Of a stretch of DNA of 26,370 bases, positions 1-10,349 are shown in pieces. The stretch is from the NCBI GenBank assembly GCA_946803715.1, contig CAMPET010000136.1:57161-83530 (forward strand). Direction: 5' to 3'. The position numbers and the translations under genes were made by a program. The notes below the pieces were generated by a model. It worked only from the letters and a program-made list of their open reading frames with translations. It had not been told where the DNA came from and did no database searches. This DNA is from Beroe ovata (taxonomy: Eukaryota; Ctenophora; Nuda; Beroida; Beroidae). How positions within the stretch are numbered: position 1 is the stretch's first letter; every line of letters begins with the position of its first letter.

Positions 1-837
1 CACACACACACACACACACACACTATAGATCTATCTGACTATTTCTATGTCATACCTACAGACCTATGTCTATGTTTATTGCTTTCCCATTCATAACAAA
101 ACACTAATCAGGCATGGTCTATTAGCCATAACGACAGTTCAGTTCATAATGCTCAGTAGTAGACAACATGAACAATTGGTACTGTTTACATAAACATAGT
201 TTAACTCCAATATAAGGTCTAGACTTCAGTACACACTACTCTACACGCTATGGCAGCTTATATACCAGAGAAACTATAGTACCGATTTGTATTAACGTAA
301 CATGAACTTATAGTTGATAACTTAGTAATTGTAGTTAGTAGTTACAGAGAATGTGCAGTCAGAGTATAATAAGTTTACGAGTATCTTTGATAAAAAACTG
401 GCAGTGAAGTTCTATTTCCAGTCATGTTTAAATCATCTAGTGTCATCGATGCCTTTGAATTGAAGCCATTGTAGAATCTACAATGATGTTAGAAAGAAAG
501 TTTAAACCCAACTAGGTCCTTACTTAACCCTCACTAGGTTCTTACTTAAGTTCAGTTTAAACACAGATGACAAGTATAGTTGATATAGAGAACCAAACAA
601 AAAGTAAACTTGTGTTTTTCGAGTCGAAATGTACCTTACCTACATGATCTGACATTCCATTCATAGCATGAACAAGAGTCAAGATCATAATTCATCGCAT
701 CTATTTACTATAGCAAATCATTCATTACATGAGTTCTACAATATACAATATTCTACAATATACAATAATTAGTATGTAGGTAGAATATTGTATATTGCAT
801 ATTGACACGGGTGATTAATTATGAGATTTACACTTAC
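1..837. other. Non-coding: cytohesin intron with a CA microsatellite
   Basis: AT-rich sequence after the last visible cytohesin exon. It opens with about 11 CA repeats (1-23) and contains a perfect AT-rich inverted repeat at 739-797. On the minus strand I looked for the next cytohesin exon (end of Sec7, start of PH) and did not see it, so this is read as the start of a long intron. Confidence 0.6.
739..797. repeat. Perfect 17-bp inverted repeat (AT-rich hairpin)
   Basis: Positions 739-755 (caatatacaatattcta) are the exact reverse complement of 781-797, with a 25-nt loop. The left arm also overlaps a short direct repeat of ttctacaatatacaata. It lies in the cytohesin intron. It may be a foldback remnant or chance in AT-rich DNA. 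Confidence 0.8.
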
Positions 838-3800
838 CGTTATTCATCTTGACGAACTGATCAGCGGTCAGCTTATCCTTAACACTGGGATTATGTAGTG
901 AGGTATTCAACATGATGATGGAAAACGCGAGGACATAGCACGTGTCGCTCTTGCTGTACAGCGTGGAGTTGGCTTGACAGTAAACCACGGCGAATTCCTC
1001 CATCATTCGATCGATCTGGGGGGTGAGGGGTGGTGAGGCGAGGGGTGAGGGGTGGTGAGAGGTGGTGAGGTGGAGTGAGTGTTGGTGAGAGGTGGAGTGA
1101 GTGGTGTCGAGGCAANGGTGGAGTGAGGGGTGAGGCGAGGGGTGAGGGATGGTGAGAGGTGGAGTGAGTGGTGTCGAGGCAAAATACTGGTTATCAATTT
1201 TCTAATCCAACAATTGACATAAGAGAGGGAAGAATCCAAACTGTGAAGCGAAATGTCAGTTGAGAAGTCAAAATAGGTAAAGATTCTGGAACTATAATAG
1301 ACTCAGCTCCGATACTGGCATGATCTGTACCCACCTTCTGCGCTTCCCCCGGGAGTCGGAACTTGCCGAGAAACGCCCGGAGGGCAGTGACAATGTCCAT
1401 CTTCTGAAATTCGAACAACTCCACAAACTTCCGCAGGACTGTTAGGTTCGGTTCCTTGTTCTCGCCCAAATATTCGCCGATCTGTGTGGAGCAATGTTCA
1501 AAAAGACTGTTAAAAGACTTCAAAAGACTTGAAATAGTCTTAAATTTTCCGAATATTGGAATTTTGAACGATTTTACGCGAGAACGTGACATCATCCTCT
1601 TTTGACAATGAATAAAACGGATGAAGGAAAATTGGTTCTCTCTGACGCAATTTTGAGAACAATGAGTTTTCAAAAGATTTTTTGACAGAGCTTTGTCCAC
1701 CTTCCGCTTTTTTCATGAAAATGTGCATCCGTGATGAAAGTATGTTCATTTAATGAACATGAACGAACAAAGTCCCAGAATGACATAATTGAAATTCGAG
1801 ACATCCATCTTTATTAACCTGTGAACCTAACACCTCACCTTCAGAAGTTTTAGGTTATTTCTCTTGAATGTTGGTGATTTGAAAAGAAGTTGCGAAAAGT
1901 CGGCGAATTATGAATGTTGGTTCCAACAAATTAAAGTGGATAATCTCGTGACATTTTCTGACGTAGTAGGCGCTAATTCGCGAGTTTCCGAATGCGTTAT
2001 GACATTTGTCAGGAGAAATTAAATCGAATAAATATGGTGTGGAAAGGTTAAACGGTTGGAAACGGGGGATTTGCAGAAGTAGAAACGATCGCGATTAAGA
2101 GGGCAAAAACTGGTTTTTGCCGAACAAAATTTACCGTGCATTGCACGATTGAGGAAAATCGATTTTCGAAAAGTGACACGAGCCGTAACGGAAAAAACAG
2201 ATAACTTGAAAAAGGGTTGGATGAAAATTGGACGCTCCCCTAAGAGGAGTAATTCCTATAAAACTTACCTTGGTCTTATTGAGACGCTCGCCCTTATATA
2301 ACAACACTGCTATCTCTTCAGGGCTGTCATTGAGCAACCCTGACGCTATCAAGCTCTCAATACCTTTTTTAGGATCCACATTGAACTTCTGCCGTCCCTG
2401 TGACGATCATTTAAGCATGATTGTTGAACTATATCTCTAAGAATCCCTGAACCCGCTACGTAGGCAGCGCTTACCATTTCCCTGACGGCTGACCCCATAC
2501 CCTAACCATCACTCCCAGTCCCATTCTAATCTATACCTCTTTCATTCTGACCCAGTATCAGAATAGTGACCCTCGTTTCTCACCATGACTCACATCATCC
2601 TTATCTGAAAGATTACATTTCCTACCTGTACATCATCAAGTGTTTTCGTATCGCTNGGGGGGGGGGGTAACAAAACGTGGTTGTTGAACTATATCCCTAA
2701 GGATCCCTAAACCCACTTAGTAACGGCGCTAAGCATAACGGCGCTAACCATAACGGCTAACCATTACTCTGACGGCTGACCCCATACCCTAACCATCACT
2801 CCCAGTCCCATTCTAATCTATACCCCCTCTCTGACCCAGGATCAGAATAGTGACCCTCGTCTCATGACTCACACCATCCCAATCTGAAAGATTACATTTC
2901 CTAAACTTATTCCTACCTGTACATCATCAAGTGTTTTCGTATCGCTGTTCCTATTCGATGTATTTCCGTCTGCGCATGCTGCTGCTGCGGCTCCAGGATG
3001 TCTGCCCTCAAACTGGGCCAGATCCTGCGAAATAGTGACGTCACAACACGTGCGTATATTACAATGAACATGTGGCAAATATTATCCGTGTTGTCATGGT
3101 GATATGACGTGATGTCAAGAGCAAGTTTTTAGGGGAATTTTTTAGCCCGCTCATCAAAAACGCGGGGGTTGGTTTGGTTTTTTAGGGCCAGAGAATCCCA
3201 ATTTACAATTTAGTGTCGTCATCACGGGTCTATGACAAGTGATGTCATCATTGCATAGCAGGTTGTCACGGTGATATTTTGTGATGTCATGGGTTGGGTG
3301 TAGCAACAAATGATGATCATGAATCGTAGATAATACAAATGATGTCACAATGACGAAGATAGTTCATTAAGGATCCATTACCGATTTCATAATTAGATGT
3401 TTGTTACGTATATACATAAATGATCTGATTATGTCACACAAAAGTTACAGATATCTTGTGTCCAATATACCATCCAATAATATTAAGTTTCGATTTCCGA
3501 TATCATGTTCCCAAATCTAATGATACTAAAATGATTATAAGTGCAACGTGAATTAATGTGGGAAATATTTCCAAATACTGACGTTTCACTGATGCTCGAT
3601 TACACTATTACCTGATCAATCCTGACAAGTTCCTGATCTATAACATTGAGCTCTCTCTGGACAAGTTCCTTCTTCCGTCGAACTTCGATCACTGCCCGTT
3701 TCTGAAGAGAGACGGAAGTATTATATGGAATACAGATGTTAAGATTTTAGTGGACATTATAAAAAAATTTATTAATTAACATTGTCAATTAATTAACATT

Positions 3801-4368
3801 GTCAATAGATAGACTTTCTTTTGAGGAGGAACGAGTCATTCCTCAAGGTTATGTCAAGGTTTTCAAATGGCTTTCAATTTAGGGAGGATAGGGATGGTAT
3901 TGACGACTATTCACTAATGGGTTTACGATGAGACACAGATTATAGCACTGTCTATGAAGACGGTGACTGATGAACAGATTATGGTCAAATTCTAGATCAA
4001 CATGCTTCATAGGTAACAAGCAGACGTATCTTGTCATTGATAAGTATATTATCTTGCAATTATGATAAGTTAACTCTACAAAAGGTGTGGCAGATACATT
4101 AATTGGAGATCATATCTAATATTGACAACGTTTTAAGTATTGAACCTTGATTCTACCAAGAAATTATCCGAAATTTAGCAATTTCGATTGAAACACGCTC
4201 ATTCATTACTGCCTGACTGTCGATATCCCATTGCCCAAATTTTGTCCAAGATTTTCTCTCGGCAAATTTCAATTAATTAAATACCTGTTCGTCGGTGAGA
4301 GCATGGAATCGTTTATCGGCTTCAAGCTGGTCCAAAAGATAAGCATCTCTCGTATTCCTTGCAACCAT
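838..4368 (-). CDS. CYTH: Cytohesin-family ARF guanine nucleotide exchange factor, 5' part (partial gene)
   Basis: Cytohesins load GTP onto ARF GTPases at the plasma membrane and endosomes. Six coding exons join in frame: 4368-4285 (ATG), 3701-3612, 3024-2917, 2397-2269, 1481-1335 and 1015-838, all with GT donors and AG acceptors. The first two exons give a charged coiled-coil segment containing [14 protein letters not shown], like the N-terminus of animal cytohesins. The third is an unusual Ala/Asn/Ser-rich 36-residue linker. Exons 4-6 cover most of Sec7: [29 protein letters not shown], then FRLPGEAQK joined to IDRMMEEF, which carries the catalytic glutamate-finger region, and [15 protein letters not shown]. 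The last exon ends in phase 1 after MNN. The rest of Sec7, the PH domain and the polybasic tail are not visible and should lie left of the window. Ns at 1116 and 2656 fall in introns. Homology is clear; which cytohesin paralog is equivalent cannot be said. Confidence 0.93.
1017..1183. repeat. G-rich GGTGAG minisatellite spanning an N
   Basis: Degenerate units of the type GGGGTGAG/GGTGGTGAGA run almost without pyrimidines on the plus strand. On the minus strand they form the C-rich pyrimidine tract directly upstream of the acceptor of the cytohesin exon at 1015. The segment ending agtggtgtcgaggcaa before the N at 1116 recurs after it, ending near 1182, so array length is probably mis-assembled. 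The G-runs could support quadruplex formation. Confidence 0.85.
2421..2946. repeat. Duplicated intron/exon segment (2421-2655 and 2681-2946) flanking an N and a G-run
   Basis: Both blocks start with ttgttgaactatat and end with gttttcgtatcgct, with scattered substitutions and indels between. The left block stops exactly at N 2656. The N is followed by 11 Gs (2657-2667). The left block carries a truncated copy of the cytohesin linker exon (2626-2655, minus strand) with its splice donor but no acceptor end, so it cannot be a complete exon. It looks like an unmerged contig overlap between two alleles. Confidence 0.8.
3091..3289. repeat. Pair of 27-bp direct repeats with TGATGTCA core in a cytohesin intron
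   Basis: 3091-3117 and 3263-3289 match at about 23 of 27 positions; both begin ttgtca and end gtgatgtca. Further tgatgtca or tgacgtca words lie nearby. The flanking intron (3025-3611) shows no exon. The role is unknown: CRE-like motifs or repeat debris. Confidence 0.5.
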
Positions 4369-4936
4369 GGCAGTAAATTAACTCTGATTAACTTCTAATT
4401 AACTCTGAATGATGTCCAATTATCTCTGAATTATCCTATTAGCAGCAACATATCTTGGTGAGATGTGTTTACATGGCTGAGCTAAAGAAATTGATTATGG
4501 TCATTGGTTACAAGGAATAAACAAAAGTGAAAATATTCGATACGATATTTCAGTAAACAAAATATAGGTAAACACAAATTCGGAGGATTTGTCCACGAAA
4601 ATCAGAGAAATGAACAAGAATACTTTGAGAAGACTTTTTCAATGATGATTAATGACCTAAATCAACTCTCTATTAATGATGACACACAATACCATGAAGA
4701 AACCTATATTATGAACAGTACACCTCAAAGCATTAATAACCATGTTAAAATGCACCATGTTGGAAAACATAAGACCGAAATTCGAGATTGGTGTGAAAAA
4801 AGCAATTGTTTGACACACACATACGATTTTCGAATTTTATCTCAGGCAAGACAACCCGAGAGAGTTTACAAAAACACGGAACTTGATAAAATGCCATGCG
4901 ATAGCAAGAGGGAGAACACGAAAAACAGAGATAAAG

Positions 4937-4971
4937 CTCTCTCACTCATTCATGAGAAATGAGTGAGAGAG
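4937..4971. repeat. Perfect 14-bp hairpin, 7-nt loop
   Basis: ctctctcactcatt (4937-4950) pairs with aatgagtgagagag (4958-4971) around the loop catgaga. It sits downstream of LARS1 and upstream of cytohesin. It has no poly-T tail, and a eukaryotic terminator role is not implied. Confidence 0.8.
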
Positions 4972-5205
4972 TGAGTGACTGCAAGAGAGAAAGAACACAC
5001 ACACATACAGGTACACAAGATGCACTTACTACCCATAGTACCTGTCAACACTGCTACTAGGTAATAAACTGGAGTGACCGTGTGTGTGTGTGGGTGTGTT
5101 CAGCTCTCTATACTACTATACAAACAAATAACGGATCACACTTTAACATACGAAAATAAACATTGACACTCCCTATCTATCACTGTGAACCAACAAACAG
5201 ATAGA

Positions 5206-5211
5206 TTTATT
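5206..5211 (-). terminator. Probable LARS1 polyadenylation signal (AATAAA on minus strand)
   Basis: tttatt on the plus strand reads AATAAA on the minus strand about 155 nt after the LARS1 stop codon. This is a normal 3' UTR distance. The cleavage site is not determined. Confidence 0.55.
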
Positions 5212-5365
5212 CTTAGATCTTGTAGTGTTGATGATGAGCGATGTGGATCATTGGACAACATGCAATGGACATTCAGATTGATTTAGTATTCAATGAAACA
5301 GAGCAATCAGTCAGTTAAATACATCAAATTTGAATAACTTAATGATTGACTTAGCATAGACCATG

Positions 5366-8300
5366 TCACAAAACTGTATAGCATAGAGTTGCACCTAATG
5401 GATGAGATCTTGACGAAACCAAACCGTTGTTGTCACAAATCCGTATCTGCTCAGCAGTGTCAAGTTTTTCCTTGTTGGATGTGATTGCTTCATCAAACGC
5501 CAAAAGTTCTCTAGGACCTTTCACAGGATCAAGGTATCTGTAGAGCTCGACGTGTCGATATTTGAGTTTCCTCTCCCTTCTTTTCAGCCTCATGATGATA
5601 TCACCGACGGTGTCAGTTTCAAAAACAGTTAGGTTCTGCTTGAAGAACGGGGTGCAAGGCTGAATGTTAAAAAGGGTGACCTCAGTACATTTCTGATTAA
5701 CAGGATCCAATTCTCGTTTCTCAAATTTGCACATCGGTTTTCCAGGGCAGACATCACCGACTAACTTCTGATCGTGATATGAAGTTGCTTCACACACCTC
5801 AAATGAGTCCAAGTCCAAGGATTTCAGAATGTAATCTTTGTTCATAACAAACAATTCGCTCTCACAGAATGGCAGATGACTCTCGAGGACAGATGACCCT
5901 TTCTCAGCAACTTGAGTCTTGACATAGGCAACAAACGGCATCAACTTCTTCATGAATGGTTTTATCTCAGGTTTTGTTTTCAAGTGCTGCAGAATTTCGG
6001 TGTTTTCAGGAAACTGGCTCTCAGAATTGGGCCTGTAACTCTCCTTCAAGTGATTGAGGGTAATTTCTTGCCATTTTGGATAGTTTTCTGCAGCGAAGAT
6101 AGTGATGTGATTTGGCTTTTCATTTGCTTTCACAACTTTGCCCTTCTTCTTCACATTAGGGTTGGAGAAATTCTGTAACTTTAGTCGGAAATCGTGAACT
6201 GATTCCATCAAATGATCGGCAGCTTTTGTAAGAGAATCATCAGTTGTACTACACTCTGGCCAAGCAGCATCAACTACTGATCCAGACTCTTTCAGCACTT
6301 CTCTCCAAATATAATCCGCAACGTGAGGGCAGACTGGAGCCAGCAGAATCATCTGGGTCTTGATGTACTGACGAATTAGCCCACCATGCATTCCACTTCC
6401 AGCAGCTGCAAGTTCTTTGTATCTGTCTCTAGCGGAGAGGAATTCATAGAAACCAGACTTGAGACCATTCCTGAACATTGTGTTGGCAAAGTGCTTGTCG
6501 GTCTCTGAGACTGCTGTGTTGATATCGTTAGCAAAGATCTTGTCATAGAAGTGGTCCGCAGGTCCAGTTCTGAGGTTTGGAAGATCATCAATCGTTTCCT
6601 TGATCCATTCAATAAGAGTGTGCAGTCGCAGTATTCCAGCATTTGCTTGAGCAGTGTTGAAGTTTGCGTCTTCCAAGACATCACCGGCATCAGCAAGAGC
6701 CAGTCTCATGCCATCAGCAGAATAGATCTCTACTCCCTGACTTAGTGTGATGATATTTCCAACAGACTTGGACATCTTCTCTCCATCCATCAGCAAGTGA
6801 CCATTTGCCCTCACTGATTTGGGCCATTTATCAGGCTCCTCATCCCAAACAGCAGTGTGGTTATACAGCCAATAAGTTAGATGATTCTGAACAAGATCCT
6901 TCCCTGAAGATCGCATGTCAACTGGATACCAGTACTGGAACTCATTTCTTAATGCATTGATCTTCTCCAGTGGGATATTTGTTTTGGGCACAGGCTTGTT
7001 CTTAAAGAAGATGTAGTCCCAGACTTCATGTGTGAGCTGGTCAGGTGTTATTCTGAGATTGCCAGGGCTAGAACCATAGATATCTCCTTGGAGCAGGTGA
7101 GCAACAGTGTAGTATGCCATATAGATAGTTGAATCTGACAAGGATTCAACCAGCCATCTTTCATCCCAAGGCAGTTTAGTCCCGAGGCCATAGGTCCTGG
7201 AACAGGCATGTTCATGAAGCCAATCTATGGTTCTTTCAAATGCTTGCCTGGTATCGTCAAAGTAACATTCAACATTTGATAAGCAATCTTCAGTAGTTTT
7301 CCTCCAAGAAGGCTCTCCATACTCCAAGAACCACTGATCACAAAGTGCAATCACACACTCATCACCTGATCTTGATATGATTTCTTTCTCAGGTTCCTGG
7401 TACTTGAAGGCCTCATTGGCAGCTATCATTTCATCTTTGATGATTGGTTTTACAACCTTCACGTTCTGACCTCTGTGATTACCAACTAGCATTACACCTT
7501 CATCAAACCCTTTCCTGTAACACTTTTCTTTTGCCAGCAGAAGTTTATCCTTCTCATTTTGTGAGTTGATCTTCAGTTCTTCACATACAGTTACAGCACA
7601 AAGATTGCCAAATCCTGGAACATCAATGATTGGTACAGGATCAAAATTCACCATGTGATCAGAAATGTTATACTTTTCCCTTAAAAGGGGTTTATTCTTG
7701 AGATCCATCAGTGTGACATAGTCATCAGGAGCATCACTTGGGACACTGGTTACAACTCCTGTACCTTTGTTGCTTTTTACACCCATCATTGGCAGCACAA
7801 AGACCTTGTCAAATGTAGCTCTGGGTGCTTTGATTGCAGCACCCATTAGATCCATTCCAGTTATCTTCAAGAGAACCTTAACTTTGCCATACTCTGGGGT
7901 TAGTTCTTGCCAAGCCATGTTCTTTGCTGCCCTCATTGTTGTGATAAAGATCTCATTATTCTTTGCTTCAAATGCAACATAATCAATATCGTCTTTGACA
8001 AAACAATTTGTCTGTCCATACATTGTCTCTGGTCTTAGAGTAGCAGCAACTAAGAAAACACTTTTACCCTCAAGACTGGACAATGCTGCTGGTAGGGGTG
8101 ACAAGAGTTTGATTTTGATGCCAGTATATTCCTGCGGACCAACTCCTTCACCAGATTTTCTATCATGGTCCATACAAGGTTGATTATCTTTTGGTGAGAA
8201 AACTGAGTATCTTTTACCAAACTTTATCTTTTGCCTTGCTTTCAATGTATTGAAGTGCCATCTCACAAATGAATCATAGTATGGATTAACATCTGTTGTG

Positions 8301-8890
8301 ATGAAGCCACGTCTCCAATCAGCAGACAGTCCCATACCTTTCAGATCATCCATGCAATGAGGAGGGAAAAACTGCAACCAATGGTCAGTATTGGCAAACT
8401 TTGGTATCTCATTTGATGGAATTCCCATACTTTCCATTATACCCCACTGATATTTAGTGTCACCAAATTTCATAAGAAGTTTAGTCTTTTTCTTTTCAAA
8501 ATTAGCAGGGTCTTTCTCAAATGATTGTTGTTCTTCAACTACTTCTTGTGGAGTATCATCTGGGAACACTGGAGGGCAACCATATGTCTCGATTTCATAC
8601 TTCAGTTTATCAGCACAAGCCTTGATAGGCATTCCAGTGCAATGGTAAGCAAAAGGAAACAGGACATTCTTGCCTTTCAGTCTTTGATATCTTGATGCAA
8701 ACTCAACCTTAGTGACAGTGAAGCAATGACCAAGATGGAGTCTTCCATTCATATATGGATAGGGAATACATCCAAAATATTTCAAGTTGTCTTTTGACTT
8801 GGCATTTGCCTCATATATTTTTTCTGCTTCCCATATCTTCTGGTACTTCTTTTCAATTGATGCAAGAAAGTCCCTCTTAGCAGTAGACAT
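5366..8890 (-). CDS. LARS1: Leucyl-tRNA synthetase, cytosolic (single exon, complete)
   Basis: Charges tRNA-Leu with leucine in the cytosol; in animals the enzyme also reports leucine to mTORC1. The frame gives 1174 residues, close to the 1176 of human LARS1. The class I signature is at residues 45-55 (PYMNGRLHLGH) and KMSKS is at 705-709. The CP1 editing domain includes TLRPETM (284-290) and GTGVVTSVPSDAPDD (376-390). HACSRTYGLGT and LPWDERWLVESLSDS belong to the Rossmann core, followed by the helical anticodon-binding region and the eukaryotic C-terminal extension. I start at the ATG at 8890 (MSTAKRDFL); the open frame runs further upstream only through a TTG and other non-ATG codons. No intron interrupts 3.5 kb, although flanking genes are split every 50-200 bp. 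No truncation or missing catalytic motif was seen. Confidence 0.97.
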   Translation of the reverse strand: MSTAKRDFLASIEKKYQKIWEAEKIYEANAKSKDNLKYFGCIPYPYMNGRLHLGHCFTVTKVEFASRYQRLKGKNVLFPFAYHCTGMPIKACADKLKYEIETYGCPPVFPDDTPQEVVEEQQSFEKDPANFEKKKTKLLMKFGDTKYQWGIMESMGIPSNEIPKFANTDHWLQFFPPHCMDDLKGMGLSADWRRGFITTDVNPYYDSFVRWHFNTLKARQKIKFGKRYSVFSPKDNQPCMDHDRKSGEGVGPQEYTGIKIKLLSPLPAALSSLEGKSVFLVAATLRPETMYGQTNCFVKDDIDYVAFEAKNNEIFITTMRAAKNMAWQELTPEYGKVKVLLKITGMDLMGAAIKAPRATFDKVFVLPMMGVKSNKGTGVVTSVPSDAPDDYVTLMDLKNKPLLREKYNISDHMVNFDPVPIIDVPGFGNLCAVTVCEELKINSQNEKDKLLLAKEKCYRKGFDEGVMLVGNHRGQNVKVVKPIIKDEMIAANEAFKYQEPEKEIISRSGDECVIALCDQWFLEYGEPSWRKTTEDCLSNVECYFDDTRQAFERTIDWLHEHACSRTYGLGTKLPWDERWLVESLSDSTIYMAYYTVAHLLQGDIYGSSPGNLRITPDQLTHEVWDYIFFKNKPVPKTNIPLEKINALRNEFQYWYPVDMRSSGKDLVQNHLTYWLYNHTAVWDEEPDKWPKSVRANGHLLMDGEKMSKSVGNIITLSQGVEIYSADGMRLALADAGDVLEDANFNTAQANAGILRLHTLIEWIKETIDDLPNLRTGPADHFYDKIFANDINTAVSETDKHFANTMFRNGLKSGFYEFLSARDRYKELAAAGSGMHGGLIRQYIKTQMILLAPVCPHVADYIWREVLKESGSVVDAAWPECSTTDDSLTKAADHLMESVHDFRLKLQNFSNPNVKKKGKVVKANEKPNHITIFAAENYPKWQEITLNHLKESYRPNSESQFPENTEILQHLKTKPEIKPFMKKLMPFVAYVKTQVAEKGSSVLESHLPFCESELFVMNKDYILKSLDLDSFEVCEATSYHDQKLVGDVCPGKPMCKFEKRELDPVNQKCTEVTLFNIQPCTPFFKQNLTVFETDTVGDIIMRLKRRERKLKYRHVELYRYLDPVKGPRELLAFDEAITSNKEKLDTAEQIRICDNNGLVSSRSHPLGATLCYTVL

Positions 8891-9376
8891 AGCTGTTTTT
8901 AAGATTGAGCTGAGCAGGTTGACCAAGCATTCAACTGGAATAAGTTTTAGTTAGCCTTGCGTTAATGCTTCATTGATAATTAACTCAACTATTTCATACT
9001 CAAAAAGCAACAACTGAATTGGCATACAAACAGTCAAAGTCACAGATTCAAGAATTGTAATATCACCATGATGACTTCATTATTACTGCTATCAATCATG
9101 TGACCTCATTCTTATCTTTTCATAAGTTAAATTACTTTCCAAATGATTGAAGATGAACAATAATTTTGCTTTGTTGTCTTTGCAAATTTTAGATGATTGT
9201 AAATACACCAGTTTTCAGTCCAAAACATTTTATTCATAATGCAAATTTTTCACAATCAACAGAATAAATTAAATAACATCTCTTACATATATCAGCAACA
9301 TATATATAGTGTCATAGTATCAAGGCATGGAGCCCGGCACCGTTTTTTACGCACACGTCTGCGCCGAGCTTGTCAC

Positions 9377-10113
9377 ATTTTATTTGTCCACAGTTTCTTT
9401 GTTCTCACGCACGGCCGCGCGCGCGCATTTATCGAAGGCCGAAACAACTACGCGGGTTATAACTGAGCTGAGCAATCAAGCACTAGTGGCGCGGGGCGAG
9501 CGCGCAAAACTTAGGCCTTTCATAGCATAAACAGGCGCAGGCAAACTCTGTTATTGTCAATTGCATCGATGATTGTGCACACGTTGCGCGCCCCTGTTCT
9601 ACTCAGTGAACTGAAAAGTCGTAGAAACCACGGAGACGCGCAGCGCGCGCGGAGTATTTGGGTCACGCAGCGCGGGAACAATCGATGATAGACCCTGACA
9701 TGAAGATTGCATTGTCGAGAATTTGATCGTTGGTTGCCTGGCGATGCTAGGCCCAGCTGANGTGTACTGAATAAGGGACCTTCAGGAACACCGTAAAAGA
9801 GGCCGGGGAACAAATGGCTAAACTGAGTGGTCGAGCACTAGCGGTGCGGACGCGCGCATAATTGAATTCAAAGCACAGGCCCGTCATAGACATGCAAACT
9901 CTGTTTGCGCGCCTTTGTTCATTCTACTCAATGAACTGAAAAGTCGTAGGAATCACGGAGACGCGCAGCGCGCGCGGAGTATTTGGGTCAGATCACGCAG
10001 CGCGGGAACAATTTGTATTAAAGATTGAATTTGCGTTTTTTTACCGGATGTTTCTTTTGCGCCTTCATGAAGGCCTTCCATGAAGGTGCAAACCGTGGAC
10101 AAATAACATCCGG
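9377..10113. mobile_element. GC-rich palindromic repeat element (possible non-autonomous transposon)
   Basis: The ends carry near-perfect inverted repeats: ttatttgtccacagttt near 9380-9396 is matched by the reverse complement of aaaccgtggacaaataac near 10090-10107. Inside are two related GC-rich blocks sharing cggagacgcgcagcgcgcgc, at about 9602-9682 and 9927-10012. The right end is a 70-bp imperfect palindrome (10044-10113: ccggatgtt ... aacatccgg around ccttcatgaagg). There is no transposase frame. An N lies at 9761. Element boundaries and target-site duplication are not established, so a MITE-like origin is inference. Confidence 0.5.
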
Positions 10114-10224
10114 CAGCTCTTTTAGATGAAAAATGAAGCTCAGAAAAGAAATTATGAAATGATTTGCCAACCTTAATCAAGAATTTGACAAGGTTTAACA
10201 TTTAAGTCTTCTTCATGTCTAAGA

Positions 10225-10339
10225 TAGGTATTTGGAGCTCTAACAAGCTGATGATTATGAGAAATGAATACCATTCTTAACCAATATTTGAGGGGGTTTA
10301 AGCTGTCTCCATCTCCTATTTAGGTATTTGGAGCTCTGA
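10225..10339 (+). repeat. Direct repeat flanking the 5' side of SWI5
   Basis: taggtatttggagctct occurs at 10225 and again at 10321, 96 bp apart. The second copy is preceded by ctcctattt, so it looks like a splice acceptor (tttag|gt) 28 bp before the SWI5 ATG. Confidence 0.6.
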
Positions 10340-10349
10340 CTGGCTATAT

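Larger units (their letters stand above)
4369..5365. other. Intergenic region between cytohesin 5' end and LARS1 3' end
   Basis: This should hold the cytohesin promoter and 5' UTR and the LARS1 3' UTR. It contains a perfect 14-bp hairpin (4937-4971), a GT microsatellite (about 5080-5098) and a LARS1 poly(A) signal. A 106-codon open frame at 4642-4962 on the plus strand has no recognisable family or domain and is probably chance. Confidence 0.6.
8891..10349. other. Divergent intergenic region between LARS1 and SWI5
   Basis: 8891-9310 is ordinary AT-rich sequence presumably holding the LARS1 5' UTR and promoter. 9311-10113 is sharply GC- and CpG-rich and repeat-derived. 10114-10349 is AT-rich again and leads into SWI5. 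Open frames inside the GC-rich part have low-complexity products with no recognisable domain. No TATA box can be called with confidence. Confidence 0.6.

Noticed and set aside
4642-4962. 106-codon plus-strand open frame between cytohesin and LARS1
   Set aside because: No recognisable domain, composition like the surrounding AT-rich DNA, overlaps a perfect hairpin and has no splice or family support.
5912-8648. Several 60-106 codon frames on either strand within LARS1
   Set aside because: They are shadows of a fully conserved coding frame.
8891-8926. Upstream extension of the LARS1 frame to 8926
   Set aside because: The codon there is TTG, not ATG; the first ATG is at 8890 and gives an N-terminus that aligns with other LARS1 proteins.
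9239-10201. Open frames in the GC-rich element
   Set aside because: Arg/Ala-rich products of CpG-rich DNA, no domain, and one crosses the N at 9761.
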